From Chloranthus sessilifolius (Eukaryota > Streptophyta > Magnoliopsida > Chloranthales > Chloranthaceae): a stretch of DNA of 64,000 nt. The notes beneath the pieces are model-generated. The model was not told the origin of the DNA. It saw only the letters and a list, made by a program, of their open reading frames with translations, and did not search any database. The position numbers were made by a program, and so were the translations under genes. Every line of letters starts with the position of its first letter. The stretch's first letter is position 1. This document shows positions 10,355 through 21,009 of this stretch, one piece after another. Location of the stretch: assembly GCA_021018995.1 (NCBI GenBank), contig CM037587.1, positions 18,167,366 to 18,231,365 on the forward strand, written 5' to 3'.

Positions 10355-13215
10355 TCATTCTTGGCGAGCGAAGAGAATCGTAATCGTAATCAAGGGAAGA
10401 GGGGAGGATCGAGGCCAAGGCGTGACTTGCCTTCTTTCCTCCTTAGAGAGTAGAGTGGAGGAGGTGTCATGTGGGGGTAGGAGCTTAGTGGGGGCTACCT
10501 CTTCAGACTGGGTAGCAGGTTCCTTCCCTTTACTGTGAGTAGCAGCAGAGAAAACAGATCTCTTTACACTAACTTTTCTCTTTGTATAAGTCCTCTTAGG
10601 TTTTGGTGGGGAAGGTTTAGGTGCAGGAAGATTTCGGGCTGGAGGGGGGGGGGACATCTACAGGTGGGGTAGGAGTAGGTTGAGTGGAAGAAGGTGGACA
10701 GGGATTGGGGGGAGGTAGGATTGTCCAGAGGAGCTATAGCAAGAGGAGCTGGTTGATATGGTTGAGAAGTCATCAAGGCAATCCTTCTTTCCAGAAGTTC
10801 AATTTTTTTCATAGCATGGCCTTAGAGAGTGCTTGGGTAGCCTTAATTATGTCCCTAGCATTGACTAATTTTTTTTGGAGATTGTCAGCATTCTTCTTCT
10901 CAAACTTGGCAATGCGAGTCTGAGCATCAGCACGTAGTTTGGCGGACTCATAATGAGTCAGGATTTCCTTCCACCCCTAAGAGATATCCCGGAGCTGGAT
11001 TCTTTGCTCCAATTCCATGATAGCAATCCTCTCCTAATAGGAGACTTCCAGGGAAGCTCGGAGGGCAGCCATACCACTCAGGACATCCCGACGGATGTAG
11101 GGGTTGTCCCTCATTGCATACAACAGAGTGAGGTAAGGGGGAATGTAGATGGGGGATCTGAGTACAATGGGCAAGGAAAGGGGTGGAGTGGAAGATGAGG
11201 AGGGGTGGAGAAAACCAGTTCCTCAAGTGGATCAGTTTGGGTTGAGGCATCTGTGAAGACAGGGGGAGTGAGAGTGGGTGGTTGGGTGGTAGGTGACACA
11301 TCAACTTCAGTGGCTACTATTGGAGGTGATGGAGGGGTAAAAGATGGGGATGAGATAGGTATGGGGAAAAATGGAGTGGCTACCTCCTCAGATTGGGTAG
11401 CAACTATGGGAGGTGGAACTATGGGTGAAGATGGAGGAGATAAATGGATAGGTGATTGGACAGGGGAAAGAGGGGAAGTGTGAGGGGGTTAGGGAGCTGA
11501 AGAGGATGGGGTAAGGGTGGACTGAATGGATTGAAGGCAGGAGCTCATGAGGGCTTGGTTGTTGGTGTTTGTCGTCAATTGAGTTTGGATGGATTGTAAT
11601 AGGGAGAGAATTTGGGTGAAAGTATCAGGCATGGTGGGATTAGAGGGGATAGGTGTTTGAATAGGGTGGAAAGGGGAGGAGGGTGCATGGTTGAAATGAG
11701 GGGGGTTGGAGTGTGGGGAGTCCGGGAGTGGGGTGTACTCATGCCCAACATCTTCCACAATGGATGTCATTAGGGCAGTGAACCCAGCAGTGGTAAACTG
11801 GTCTAAGCCCTGGGTACGAAGTAGGGGTTGGTGAGAGGGGAAGTCAGAAATGGGTTGGTCAAAGGGTGGAGAAGAAAGGGTAGGGGTAGGCTCTGGTAGT
11901 ATTGGAGGTTCCAGGACTTCGGGTTCGAGAATTGGAGTGGTGGGTGGAGGTAAAACTGGCTCAGAGTTAGGAGGGGGGTTTGTTGGAAGAGGAGCTGATA
12001 CAAAGGGGAAAAGCAAAGTGGGTGGAGGTATTGGTGATGATGTAGGTAAGGTAGGTGAGAGGATGGATGAGGGCATCTCAGCAGTAAGATCTGCTGCAAT
12101 GGTAGTGGGCACCTCCTCAACCTCCTTCATCTTAGCTGGCTTACTCTTCTTTATCAGGGTCAACTGGTGGACCATGCCCTTTTTCCATACTCTTTTGGAG
12201 TCAACTTCTCGATTGGCTCATTTCTCTTAACCATATATTTCCTAGCCTTGAGCAAACATGTAATGAGCCTGCTGAAAGGCAACCCAACACCTTTAGCAAA
12301 TGCTTATCTTTTAAGCACCTAATCATTAATGTCTACCATTGTCTCAAAAATCAGCTGTGATGCACTCAAAAATTTCCCTTTTGAACAGTAGTACAAAGCA
12401 TCTATAATTGGGGGCCTTCTCTCCTGCAGGTGCCCAGTGACATACACATTCTTCCTCAGAATAGTGTCAATGAATCTCAGGCTGGGTTGGAGGTGTCTTC
12501 TCATCAAAGATTCACCAGATCCCACAATTCCATTGGTGAGCTGTTTATCCATTTCTCCAAATGCAACCCATTTGGGTGCTCCCTCAGATCTAGTGGAGTC
12601 AAATTGATGTGGAACTCCCAAAGCCATCCCAATGTCCTTGCAATCCACAGTGATTTGCCAATCATCAATCAGAATTTCCAACACAGCCTCATTCCCAGGC
12701 ACCACCTTCTTTGTCAAATTCTGGTACCACAATATAAGCAACCTAGGGTACACAGTCTCCTTAAAAGATGCAAGTAGGGGTAACAATCCCTCCTTCTTTA
12801 GACACATTAGTGTCCCCTGACACTCCTTTATCTCAGTAAAGTATGCAAGATCAAAATCTGTCTCAGGGATAAGGCTCAACCCATTCACAAACTCATTAGG
12901 GGTGGTTAATGCAGTGGAAAGCTCCACCGCAGGTAATATGTCAGGGTTGGGCAAAGGTGTTTCCCCAGTTGGAGCAGATCTCTCCATGGGTATTTCTGCA
13001 TCAGGCTCCTAAATTACGACAGACTTGGCCTTTTTTGCTTTAGGAGCCTTCTTAGGCTTCCCCGCAGGAAGCTTCCTCTTGGTAGGTGGGTTGGTGGTAG
13101 GCTTTGATTTTATAGAAGACTTTAGGGTGGAAGAAGCTGGTTGCCGGAATAGGTCAGCTAGGGTTTCTTCAGAATCATCGATATTGCTCTCAGAAATTGA
13201 TCTCTTACAGCTCAC
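10355..13215 (-). pseudogene. Element B post-pol ORF (Athila extra ORF, plant-transposon-protein-like N-domain, Pro-rich C-half)
   Basis: The ORF lies after integrase, where Athila elements carry an extra gene often called env-like. The N-terminus is basic (KRKLPAGKPKKAPKAKKA, near 13,030-13,080). A globular part follows (12,319-12,987) with DFDLAYFTEIKECQGTL, LILWYQNLTKKV and ILRKNVYVTGHLQERRPP, similar in style to the putative plant transposon protein domain found in such ORFs. A long Pro/Ser-rich region (about 12,175-11,110) and a basic tail (PKPKRTYTKRK, near 10,600) complete it. Stops at 13,009, 12,316 and in the 11.0 kb region, plus frame changes, break it. No signal peptide is evident, and I do not claim an envelope function. 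The start shown is only the open-frame limit (a GTG codon); the first ATG in the frame is at 12,987. A TATA box sits about 255 bp upstream. Confidence 0.75.
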
Positions 13216-13469
13216 TCACCAATTTAGATTAAAATTCTGAGGTAACCAACTAGGAAAACAACAGAGTGAAAGTAGGGGGACAACTTACCCAAAACTACTA
13301 AGGCTTTGCAGAAACCGTGATGCACAATTCCAATTTCACAAAAATCAGGTACAAAATGCTCCTTAGTGCGGGCTGAATGAACTTGAAGAATGGCAAACTG
13401 AGTGGTGAACAGTCCTTAGAGTATTTGGCGGAAAGAGAGCAGCGACAAATGAGGAAGAGAGAGCTAGGG

Positions 13470-13476
13470 TTTTATA
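13470..13476 (-). promoter_or_regulatory. Candidate internal TATA box ahead of the element B post-pol ORF
   Basis: The - strand reads TCTATAAAACCCTAGCTCTC, a plant-like TATA box and start-region context. It lies just downstream of a dense cluster of the same TATCGA words that mark the LTR U3. A possible leader intron donor (GGGTAAGTTG) occurs near 13,290. The arrangement would allow a separate mRNA for the post-pol ORF. Confidence 0.6.
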
Positions 13477-13504
13477 GAAAGTGTTGAATGGGAAAAAGTG
13501 ACCT

Positions 13505-13870
13505 ACCGACAGGTATATAAAGAGTGAAAATCAATTTCGATAGGATGAGCTAAGTGATTTCGATAGGTCAAAGTGTCCTGTTGAACACTATAAAACATAC
13601 AGCGAGCAGATGAAATACTTCGATAGGTCAAAGTCTCCTGTTGAACACTATAAAACATACAACGAGCAGATGAAATACTTCGATAGGTCAAATCCTTCCT
13701 ATCGATAGGTTCATGTAGCGCATGATTCATCCTTTCGGTAGGTTCCTAAAAGTATCCAGAACCTATCGAAAACTTATTTCTGACCTTTTGAACCTATCAA
13801 AGAGTTATTTTCACCTATCGACAAGTCTTAGTGCCTATTGAAATCCTCAAATGACCTATCGAAAGGTCCC
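13505..13870 (-). repeat. Internal U3-like word array with 60-bp tandem duplication
   Basis: About twelve copies of CCTATCGAAA or its complement occur here, including the palindrome CCTATCGATAGG (13,698-13,709). 13,561-13,620 and 13,621-13,680 are an exact-period 60-bp tandem duplication differing at two positions, and a third copy begins at 13,681. This is the same vocabulary as in the LTR but not a copy of the LTR sequence. The next 230 bp towards integrase (13,871-14,101) contain nothing I recognise. Confidence 0.8.
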
Positions 13871-14101
13871 ATATGCTCATAGAAACTGCATTTTTGTGAT
13901 GTGTTCAGCCTCAACACCCAACAAACTCCTTTGCTATGCTTCCATTCATGTTGTTTTCATTATTGACATGCTCCCATGGTCCCTGGACTGCTGGCAAGAT
14001 TGATATGTTGACCTAATTCTAGCATGGAAATTTTATTATAAATGAACAAATCACCAAAATAGAACAAAATCAAAATATAGTACATATGATACACACTGAA
14101 A

Positions 14102-15469
14102 TCATGTATAAATTGGAGGGTCCTGAAAATCAATGGTCTCCTCAGGCTCACAAATTTGTTCAACACAAATCTTTAGTCTCTGCTCATTGACTTTCATGAC
14201 TCTACCATCTTTGGGGTCCATGATTTCTATAGCCCCGGATGGGGAAACATGTAAAACTGTGTAAGGCCCATCCCATCTGGACTGCAATTTTTCTGGAAAG
14301 AATTTTAATCTTGAATTGAACAACCATACCTTGTCACCTATTTTGAATTCTTTCCGCAGCAAGTGCCTGTCATGAAAGGCTTTGGTTTTTTCCTTGTAAA
14401 TCCGGGCATTTGAATATGCTTCCAACCTTAACTCATCAAGCTCAGATAATTGCAATTTTCTGTTCACACCAGCAGAAGTTAAGTCAGAATTTAATGTTTT
14501 AATGGCCCAATATGCTCTATGTTCTAACTCAGCATGCAAGTGACATGCCTTGCTAGCCTAAATGGGGACATCTCTATGGGGGTCTTATAGGCAGTCTTAT
14601 AAGCCCACAAGGCATCTGACAGTTTTATGGACCAATCTCTCCTATCAGCTCGCACAGTCTTCTCTAGGATGTGTTTGATTTTCCTGTTGGAAATTTCTAC
14701 TTGCCCACTGGTTTGTGGGTGGTAGGAAGTAGCAACTCTGTGGGTCACAGAGTATTTTTCCAACAGTTTTTCAAAAGATTTGTTGCAAAAGTGGCTTCCT
14801 CCATCACTAATAATAGCTTTGGGAGTGCCAAACCTAGAGAAGATGTTGTCCTTTAAGAACTTAATGACAACCTTATGATCATTTGTTCTTGTAGCTATGG
14901 CCTCTACCCATTTGGACACATAGTCCACTACTACAAGGATGAAATTATATCCGTAGGAGGGGGGAAAAGGTCCCATAAAATTAATTCCTCATATGTCAAA
15001 TAGTTCAACAACAAGCACAAGCTGCAAGGGCATGGAGTTTCTTTTTGTAATATTTCTCATTTGCTGGCATTTAGAACAAGCTTTGCAATGTTGTATGGCA
15101 TCCTTGAACAGAGTGGGCCAATAAAAACCACTTTGAAGCACCTTTACAGCAGTCTTGTTGCCACTAAAATGGCCCCCACAAGCCTGTTCATGACACATGA
15201 TTAGAATATTTTCAAACTCAGTTTCAGGTACACATCTTCTTATCACCTGGTCTGCACAATACTTAAAGAGGTGAGGATCTTCCCACATGTAATATCGAAT
15301 TTGAAAGAAGAACAAATTCCTATCATCCTTACTCCAATGTGGGGGTTCCCTTCCCACAGTAAGATAGTTTACTATGTTGGCAAACCAGGGCATATTTATC
15401 TCCACAACAAAAAGCTGCTCATCTGGGAAAGAATCATTGATGGGCAAGCTCTCTATTTCAGCATCTAGA
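14102..15469 (-). pseudogene. Element B integrase
   Basis: The zinc-binding part is [13 protein letters not shown] with CKACSKCQQ (near 15,070-15,200). The core has GINFMGPFP (Asn where the first catalytic Asp is expected), [25 protein letters not shown] (second Asp) and [16 protein letters not shown] (Glu kept). The C-terminal part has KTKAFHDRHLLRKEFKIGDK, LFNSRLKFFPEKLQSRWDGP and VNEQRLK. In-frame breaks include TGA at about 14,986 in place of Trp and a frame change near 14,530. It would insert the cDNA into host DNA in the nucleus; this copy is dead. Confidence 0.88.
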
Positions 15470-16014
15470 ATCCTTGATAAGTAGTTTGCAACCACATTTT
15501 CAACCCCCTTCTTGTCTTTGATTTCCAAGTTGAATTCTTGCAGAAGAAGAATCCATCTAATTAGTCTAGCTTTAGCCTCCTTCTTAGACAAGAGGTATTT
15601 CAGGGCTGAATGGTCAGTAAACACAGTGATCTTAGATCCCAACACATATGATCTAAACTTTTCCAAAGCAAATATAATGGCTAGCAGCTCCTTTTTAATT
15701 GTGGTATAATTTAATTGAGCATCAACCATTGATTTACTAGCATATGCCACCACACATGGTACTTTGTCTTTCCTTTGTCTCAGCACTGCACCAATGGCAA
15801 AGTCTGATGCATCACACATCAGCTCAAATGACAGAGAAAAATCAGGAGCTTGCAATATAGGAGTAGTAGTCAAACATGTCTTCATAACTTTAAAAGCAGC
15901 TAGGGATTCATCATTGAACACAAATGGAACCTCTTGGCATAGCAAGTGGCAAAGGGGCTTGGAAATTTTGCTAAAGTCTTTGATGAACTTCCTGTAGAAA
16001 CCAGCATGGCCCAA
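15470..16014 (-). pseudogene. Element B RNase H
   Basis: Continuous frame with [20 protein letters not shown] (RT connection), [75 protein letters not shown] and [18 protein letters not shown]. The acidic residues of the RNase H fold (DASD, E of KKEL, TDHSAL) are present. It joins RT upstream through a single stop (near 16,026) and integrase downstream in the same frame. Confidence 0.9.
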
Positions 16015-16026
16015 GAATGACCTGAC

Positions 16027-16883
16027 TTATTTGACAGTTTTAGGAGGGGGCAAATGTGCTATTAAATCAATTTTAGCTTGATCAACCTCTATTCCTCTTT
16101 GGGAAAAAACATGTCCTAGGACAATACCTTGAGTCACCATGAAATGACTCTTTTCCCAACTCAAAACCAAGTTGGCCTCCTCACACCTTTGCAGCACAAG
16201 GCTGAGATGGTGCAGGCATTGGCTAAAATCATCCCCAAAAATAGAGAAATCATCCATAAAAATCTCTAAAAACTTGTCAATCATGTCAGAAAAAATAGCA
16301 TACATACATCTTTGAAATGTGGCAGGTACATTACATAGTCCAAATGACATTCTTCTATATGCAAAGGTTCCAAATGGACAAGTAAATGTGGTTTTTTCTT
16401 GAACTTGTGGGTAAAAGGAATCTAGTTATATCAGTGAATAACCATCAAGAAAATAGTAAAAAGCCTTGCCTGCCAACTTATCTAAGATCTGATCTATAAA
16501 AGGCAATGGAAAGTGATCTTTGCTAGTTTTCTCATTGAGCTTGCGATACTTATGCATACCCTCCAACCAATGGTTTGTCTGGTTGGAATTAGCTCACCTG
16601 AGTCTGCTTGAACTACTGTGATCCCAGATTTCTTAGGCATCACCTGGGTAGGTGCCACCCATTGAGAATCTGAGATAGGGTAAATTACCCTAGCATCAAG
16701 AAGTTTGACTACTTCCTTCATAACTTCCTGCATGTGTGGGTTGAGCTTCCTTTGCATCTCTCTAGAAGGTTTAGAACCCTCTTCAAGATGAATTTTGTGC
16801 ATGTACACAGCTGGATTTATCCCTCCCAAATCTGCAATAGTCCACCCTATTGCTCTCTTATGCCTTTTTAGCATAAAAAACAA
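16027..16883 (-). pseudogene. Element B reverse transcriptase
   Basis: The N-part reads LKRHKRAIGWTIADLGGINP, KLNPHMQEVMKEVVKLLDA and YPISDSQWVAPTQVMPKKSG. A frame change near 16,580 is followed by the rest of the palm, MSFGLCNVPATFQRCM, the catalytic FMDDFSIFG (Asp pair intact, near 16,245) and WEKSHFMVTQGIVLGH with RGIEVDQAKIDLI. These blocks are typical of Athila RTs. Frameshift and stops inactivate it. Confidence 0.9.
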
Positions 16884-16892
16884 TTCTTCTTC

Positions 16893-17855
16893 CTACTCAA
16901 GAGTGAGGGAGGAAGAGATTATCACTGGTAATTTTTTATTGGCTCCTAAAAAGGCATATTTTAAAGATTTTGAGAGTTGCTTTAACTCCACATCTAGGGG
17001 ACTGATGAGTGAAGGCAATAGGGGTGCCTTAGAAGGTGGTGGAAGGGGTAGTAAAGCAGGGGTCCATGGGTGATGCTTTGCTGGCCTTTCTTCAGAATTT
17101 ATAATTCTTACTTGCTCAAGCTCAGATGTGGAAGCTTTCTCTTCCACCGTTTCATTCCATACTTCTTCAAAAACATTAAACAAATCATTACCATGTAGCA
17201 GCTGAGGTAGATTTTCTTGTACAAACTCATCTAGTACATCAATAGAAAAATAGTCTTCATTCTCTAAGTGGGGCTGATGAGCTGCATTGTACACGTTCAA
17301 CTTGATTTTCATATTACTAAAAGATACTTCCATGACCCCTGATCTACATTATATACAAGCATTTACAGTGGCCAAAAAGGGTCTGCCTAAGATCACAGGG
17401 ATAGAAGTAGCACACTTGCTTGGCTCCATGTCCAGCACCAAAAAATCAGCAAGATAAAAGAATTTGTCAACCCCTTCCAAGACATCTTCAATGATCCCCA
17501 CAGGCTTCCTTTCAGATCTGTCAGCTAGTTGTAAGACCACATGTGTGGGCTTCAACTCTCCTAAGCCCAGCTTCTCATACACTGAATATGGAAGTAAATT
17601 CACACTAGCTCCTAGATCTAACAAGGCTTTTTTAATGGTATGATCCCCAATGATGCAGGGGATAGTGGGGACTCCAGGGTCTTGGAGTTTTGTTGGAGTT
17701 GCAATAGCCAGTATCTGTTTTACTTTTTCTGCTGAAAAGACTTTCTTGGACAAATGTATCCTTGATTGTCTTTTGTGGGTGCAAAGGTCCTTTAAAAACT
17801 TGGCATAGGCTGGAACCTGTTTGATTGCATCAAGTAGAGGCAGGTTGATCTTCAC
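16893..17855 (-). pseudogene. Element B aspartic protease and linker to RT
   Basis: The frame starts KINLPLLDAIKQVPAYAKFL, a known block before the protease of Athila-like polyproteins, then VPTIPCIIGDHTIKKALLDL and the active site LLDLGASVNLLP. It continues with LGLGELKPTHVVLQLADRS and ends SIPVILGRPFLATVNACI. A stop at about 17,349 separates the acidic linker (16,893-17,333) that leads to RT. The upstream stop at 17,856 separates it from gag. Confidence 0.88.
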
Positions 17856-19670
17856 TTACTTAAAAGTTTCCATCATTTCCTCTATCTTGGCATGCCCTTT
17901 ATCAAAAGGAAAAGGTGCTTGCATTGCCCTAGGAAATGGAAAATTTGGGACTGCTCCCCCATTTGCAACCTTAGCCAACTCATCATTTCTTTTTTTGGTT
18001 TTATTATTTTCTTGAGGATCATTATTATCCTTCTTATTCAATATGGGTTGCTCCTGTTCTGCCTTCTCTATAACCACCTCTTTTTCTTTTTTTAAATTTT
18101 TTAAAGGCCCACAACCTACTTGATTGTCCACCAGCCTTACACTTCTTAATGTGGTGGCAGATTTGGCTTCCTCATGGGAAGAAGAAACCTCACCTATCAC
18201 ATATTGTCTCCTTGGATTGTCCATGGGTTGGCTAGGTAGCCTCCCTTCTTCTCTCTTGTTCAAAGTATTAGATAGCTGACCAAGATGGTCTTCTATCATT
18301 TTGATGCTTTGGCTATGGGAGTGTACAGTTTGAGACAAGGATCCTAAATTCTACAATGAGGCCAGAACTTGTTCTTCAAAAGAAAGTGATTTAGCAGCTG
18401 AAGGGGGTGCAGCTTGCTGCACAGGCTGAGCCACAGGCTGAGTCATGGCTTGTTGATAGTGGAGCCTTGGAAAGTAATTCTGGGGATATGGCTGAGCATT
18501 TTTATAAGGCATGGACTGCTGTGGCTACTGCTGCTGGTTTGGAAAGGTATCTTGTCTCTGCCTAAAGTTGATGGTTTCTCTATTAGTAACCAGCAGTAGG
18601 CTATTGTCTAAAAGACTGAGTGGCAGCCACATGCTCCATCATAAAGTCTAGAAATTGAACAACTGAGGGGCATTCCTCAAGGGAGTGAGTGGGGGACTGG
18701 CATATAACACATGCCTCCTCCACTTTAGCAACCATGGGTGATTGCATTGCTCCCATGAGCTTATCAAACTTCTGGGTCAAGCTGTCCACTTTCTTTTCCA
18801 AATCGTTATGCCCACTTACCTCATACATCTTCCCTCTTGTGGATGCCCACTTACCTCATACATCTTCCCTCTTGTGGTATTTTCTTTCACCATTCTATGG
18901 GTATCCAAATCCCTGGACAATGTCTCTCTATGCATGGAGTTCTCACTGATGATATCGAACAACTCCCAAGCCTCCTCAGCAATTTTATGGAGGTAAGTAC
19001 CACCACAAGAGGCATCTATCATATCTCTGCTTTTAGAATCAATTTCCTGATAGAAACTTTGAACAAGTTACCATTCAGGTATTTGATGATGGGGACATTT
19101 CTTCAAGAGTTCTTTGAATCTCTCCCATGCTTGGTGAAAGTCCTCAGTTGGGTCTTGAGCAAATGAGATAATGCCCTTCCTCAACTGGCTTGTTTTGGAC
19201 ATGGGGAAAAACTTGGCCAAAAACTAACATTGAAGATCACTCAAGGACTGAATACTGTTAGGTGGGAGCATTGACAACCAAGTCCTGGCTCTATCCTTTA
19301 ATGAAAAATGAAAGAGTCTCATCCTAGTTGCTTCCTCCCCCAAACCTGTTATATTGAATGTAGTGCACAGTCCTAGAAATTCATCAATGTGCTTATATGG
19401 GTCTTCTTTGGTCAGGCCATGGAATGAGGGTAGCATTTGAATTATGGAAGACTTGATATCATAGTTCCCTTGAACAACAGGGAATTGAATGCAGAAGGGG
19501 GAATTGTAAATCCCTGGTGCATTGAATTCCTTCAAGGTTCTAGGTTGCTCACCCATTTCAGCAGATTCAGATGCAGCAGTTGTGGGTGAGATTTGTTTAG
19601 ACCTAAGAATTCTTTCAACCTCTAGATTTAATGGAACAATTTGAGGATTGAGAGTTCTCCTTCCAAACAT
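17856..19670 (-). pseudogene. Element B gag
   Basis: Gag begins at the ATG at 19,670 with FGRRTLNPQIVPLN and has the Athila-type core IIQMLPSFHGLTKEDPYKHI, FLGLCTTFNITGLGEEATRM and FSLKDRARTWLSMLPP. After a stop (19,221) the homology continues with RKGIISFAQDPTEDFHQAWE. A zinc knuckle CVICQSPTHSLEEC (CX2CX4HX4C) lies near 18,710. A Gln-rich stretch (18,340-18,600) and a Lys/Glu-rich stretch follow before the protease. A 35-bp tandem duplication at 18,808-18,877 shifts the frame. Confidence 0.88.
18808..18877 (-). repeat. 35-bp perfect tandem duplication in element B gag
   Basis: Two identical 35-bp copies lie side by side (18,808-18,842 and 18,843-18,877). The length is not a multiple of three, so the duplication throws gag out of frame just before the zinc knuckle. 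Identity of the copies suggests a recent event compared with the rest of the decay. Confidence 0.92.
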
Positions 19671-19973
19671 ACACCACTCACAATCTTAATACACACACAA
19701 TGCAGAGCCACAACAATTAGGAGCAACACAATTAACTAATATGTCTACAAATCCATAGATCACAAAAATAAAAGGAGTAGAGGAATGCAAACTTTAGCAC
19801 AACCTCTAGCACAATGCTCCTCCTTAGACACAACTTCCAATCTGTTAAAAATAGAAAAAACTACTCCAAAACAGTAAAAACTTTCAAAAGCAGTTAGTGA
19901 AAAACTAAACAGTCTATTACAGATCTACAATTTATACTAAAATAAACTTAGATCTACTAATTTTAAGTACACA

Positions 19974-19993
19974 GATCCCCGGCAGCGGTGCCA
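19974..19993 (-). other. Primer binding site of element B (tRNA-Asp type)
   Basis: Six bases inside the 5' LTR the - strand reads TGGCACCGCTGCCGGGGATC, matching the tRNA-Asp-complementary PBS known from Athila elements with two changes from TGGCGCCGTTGCCGGGGAT. The leader 19,671-19,973 between PBS and gag has no coding content. Confidence 0.85.
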
Positions 19994-20931
19994 AAAACTT
20001 GTTGGCTTCTTACCTTGTGTTCAAAAAAATGTTTAAAATCACACAATTAAAGGATCTATTGGTTGCACACACCAAGGAAAGCAGACACACAAACCTGCAA
20101 GTATTCAGGGCCTGTTGTAGCAAGTTTTAAAAGGGTAAGTAAGGGAATGTCCACAGGGAAATATGAGCTGAAAATTAAGTAAATCTCTAGATCTAAAGCA
20201 GATCTAGAACCCTACCTAATACTAAAGTAGCAAAAGAGAGAGGGGAGGTTTTAAGGGGTTGTCACTTTAAACTAAACTACATAAACAACATTAAATGCAG
20301 AAATGACTTGAGATTAAATCCAGAGTTCAGATCTTGCAAGTGAGGGAAATTTTTGGTGAAATAAAAAAAAAACAGAAAATGGAGAGAAGCAGTTTGGAGT
20401 TTGGTCTTGCTGTAATTGGGTTGAGCTGTCGGGTTATAAAGAGTTCAGAGTGCACCAATCCCTCATCTGGCTATAAGCATAGCTGCAAGGTAGAAGAATC
20501 TGATCTAGGCCAGAGATTTAGCTTGATCTTAAGGTTATGATCTGTCCACTTCAATGGTCACAGATCATCCAATAGATTCACTCCATTCTCATGCTTCCAT
20601 CAGAACATTATAATAACTACAAATGTTGTGACTGCCAGGCCACAGACACAGGCAATTGCAGGAACATAAGATCTAGGGAGATCAAGTGGTATCCAAGAGG
20701 TCTACCAGTTAAGTGGGTGAGCTATTCCCATCTACACAAATTCGATCGAGCACCAAATGAAACCAGATGAACTATGAATCTAATTAAAATAATAAAACCA
20801 GCATTGCATTAAAACAAACTCACTATACAATGAAATTTGCCAACCATAGTTGGGCAAAAAGGAAGAATAGAAAATTTCGATGCAAGCTCTAATATCGAGA
20901 ATTGATCCCTCCTTTTTCTAGCAGCTTCCCT

Positions 20932-20940
20932 CCTTATATA
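20932..20940 (-). promoter_or_regulatory. TATA box of element B 5' LTR
   Basis: TATATAAGG on the - strand, equivalent to 7,568-7,576 in the other LTR. The solo LTR at 21,010-23,577 has landed about 70 bp upstream of it, pushing the U3 word array (now 23,775-24,180) more than 2.8 kb away, which would be expected to disrupt this promoter. Confidence 0.7.
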
Positions 20941-21009
20941 TCTCTCCCCTTCAGCCTCAGATCTATTTTTCCCACCAATCACAGCTCAGCTGGAATAATT
21001 CTGTTATTC

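Noticed and set aside
10308..10538. 76-codon + strand frame
   Set aside because: Antisense to the basic tail of the post-pol ORF; no domain and no promoter context.
11850..12230. Gly/Val-rich + strand frame
   Set aside because: Shadow of the Pro/Ser-rich part of the element B post-pol ORF on the - strand.
10355..13215. Reading the post-pol ORF of element B as a true viral envelope gene
   Set aside because: No signal peptide, no clear membrane anchor and a long Pro-rich half; position alone does not prove an envelope role.
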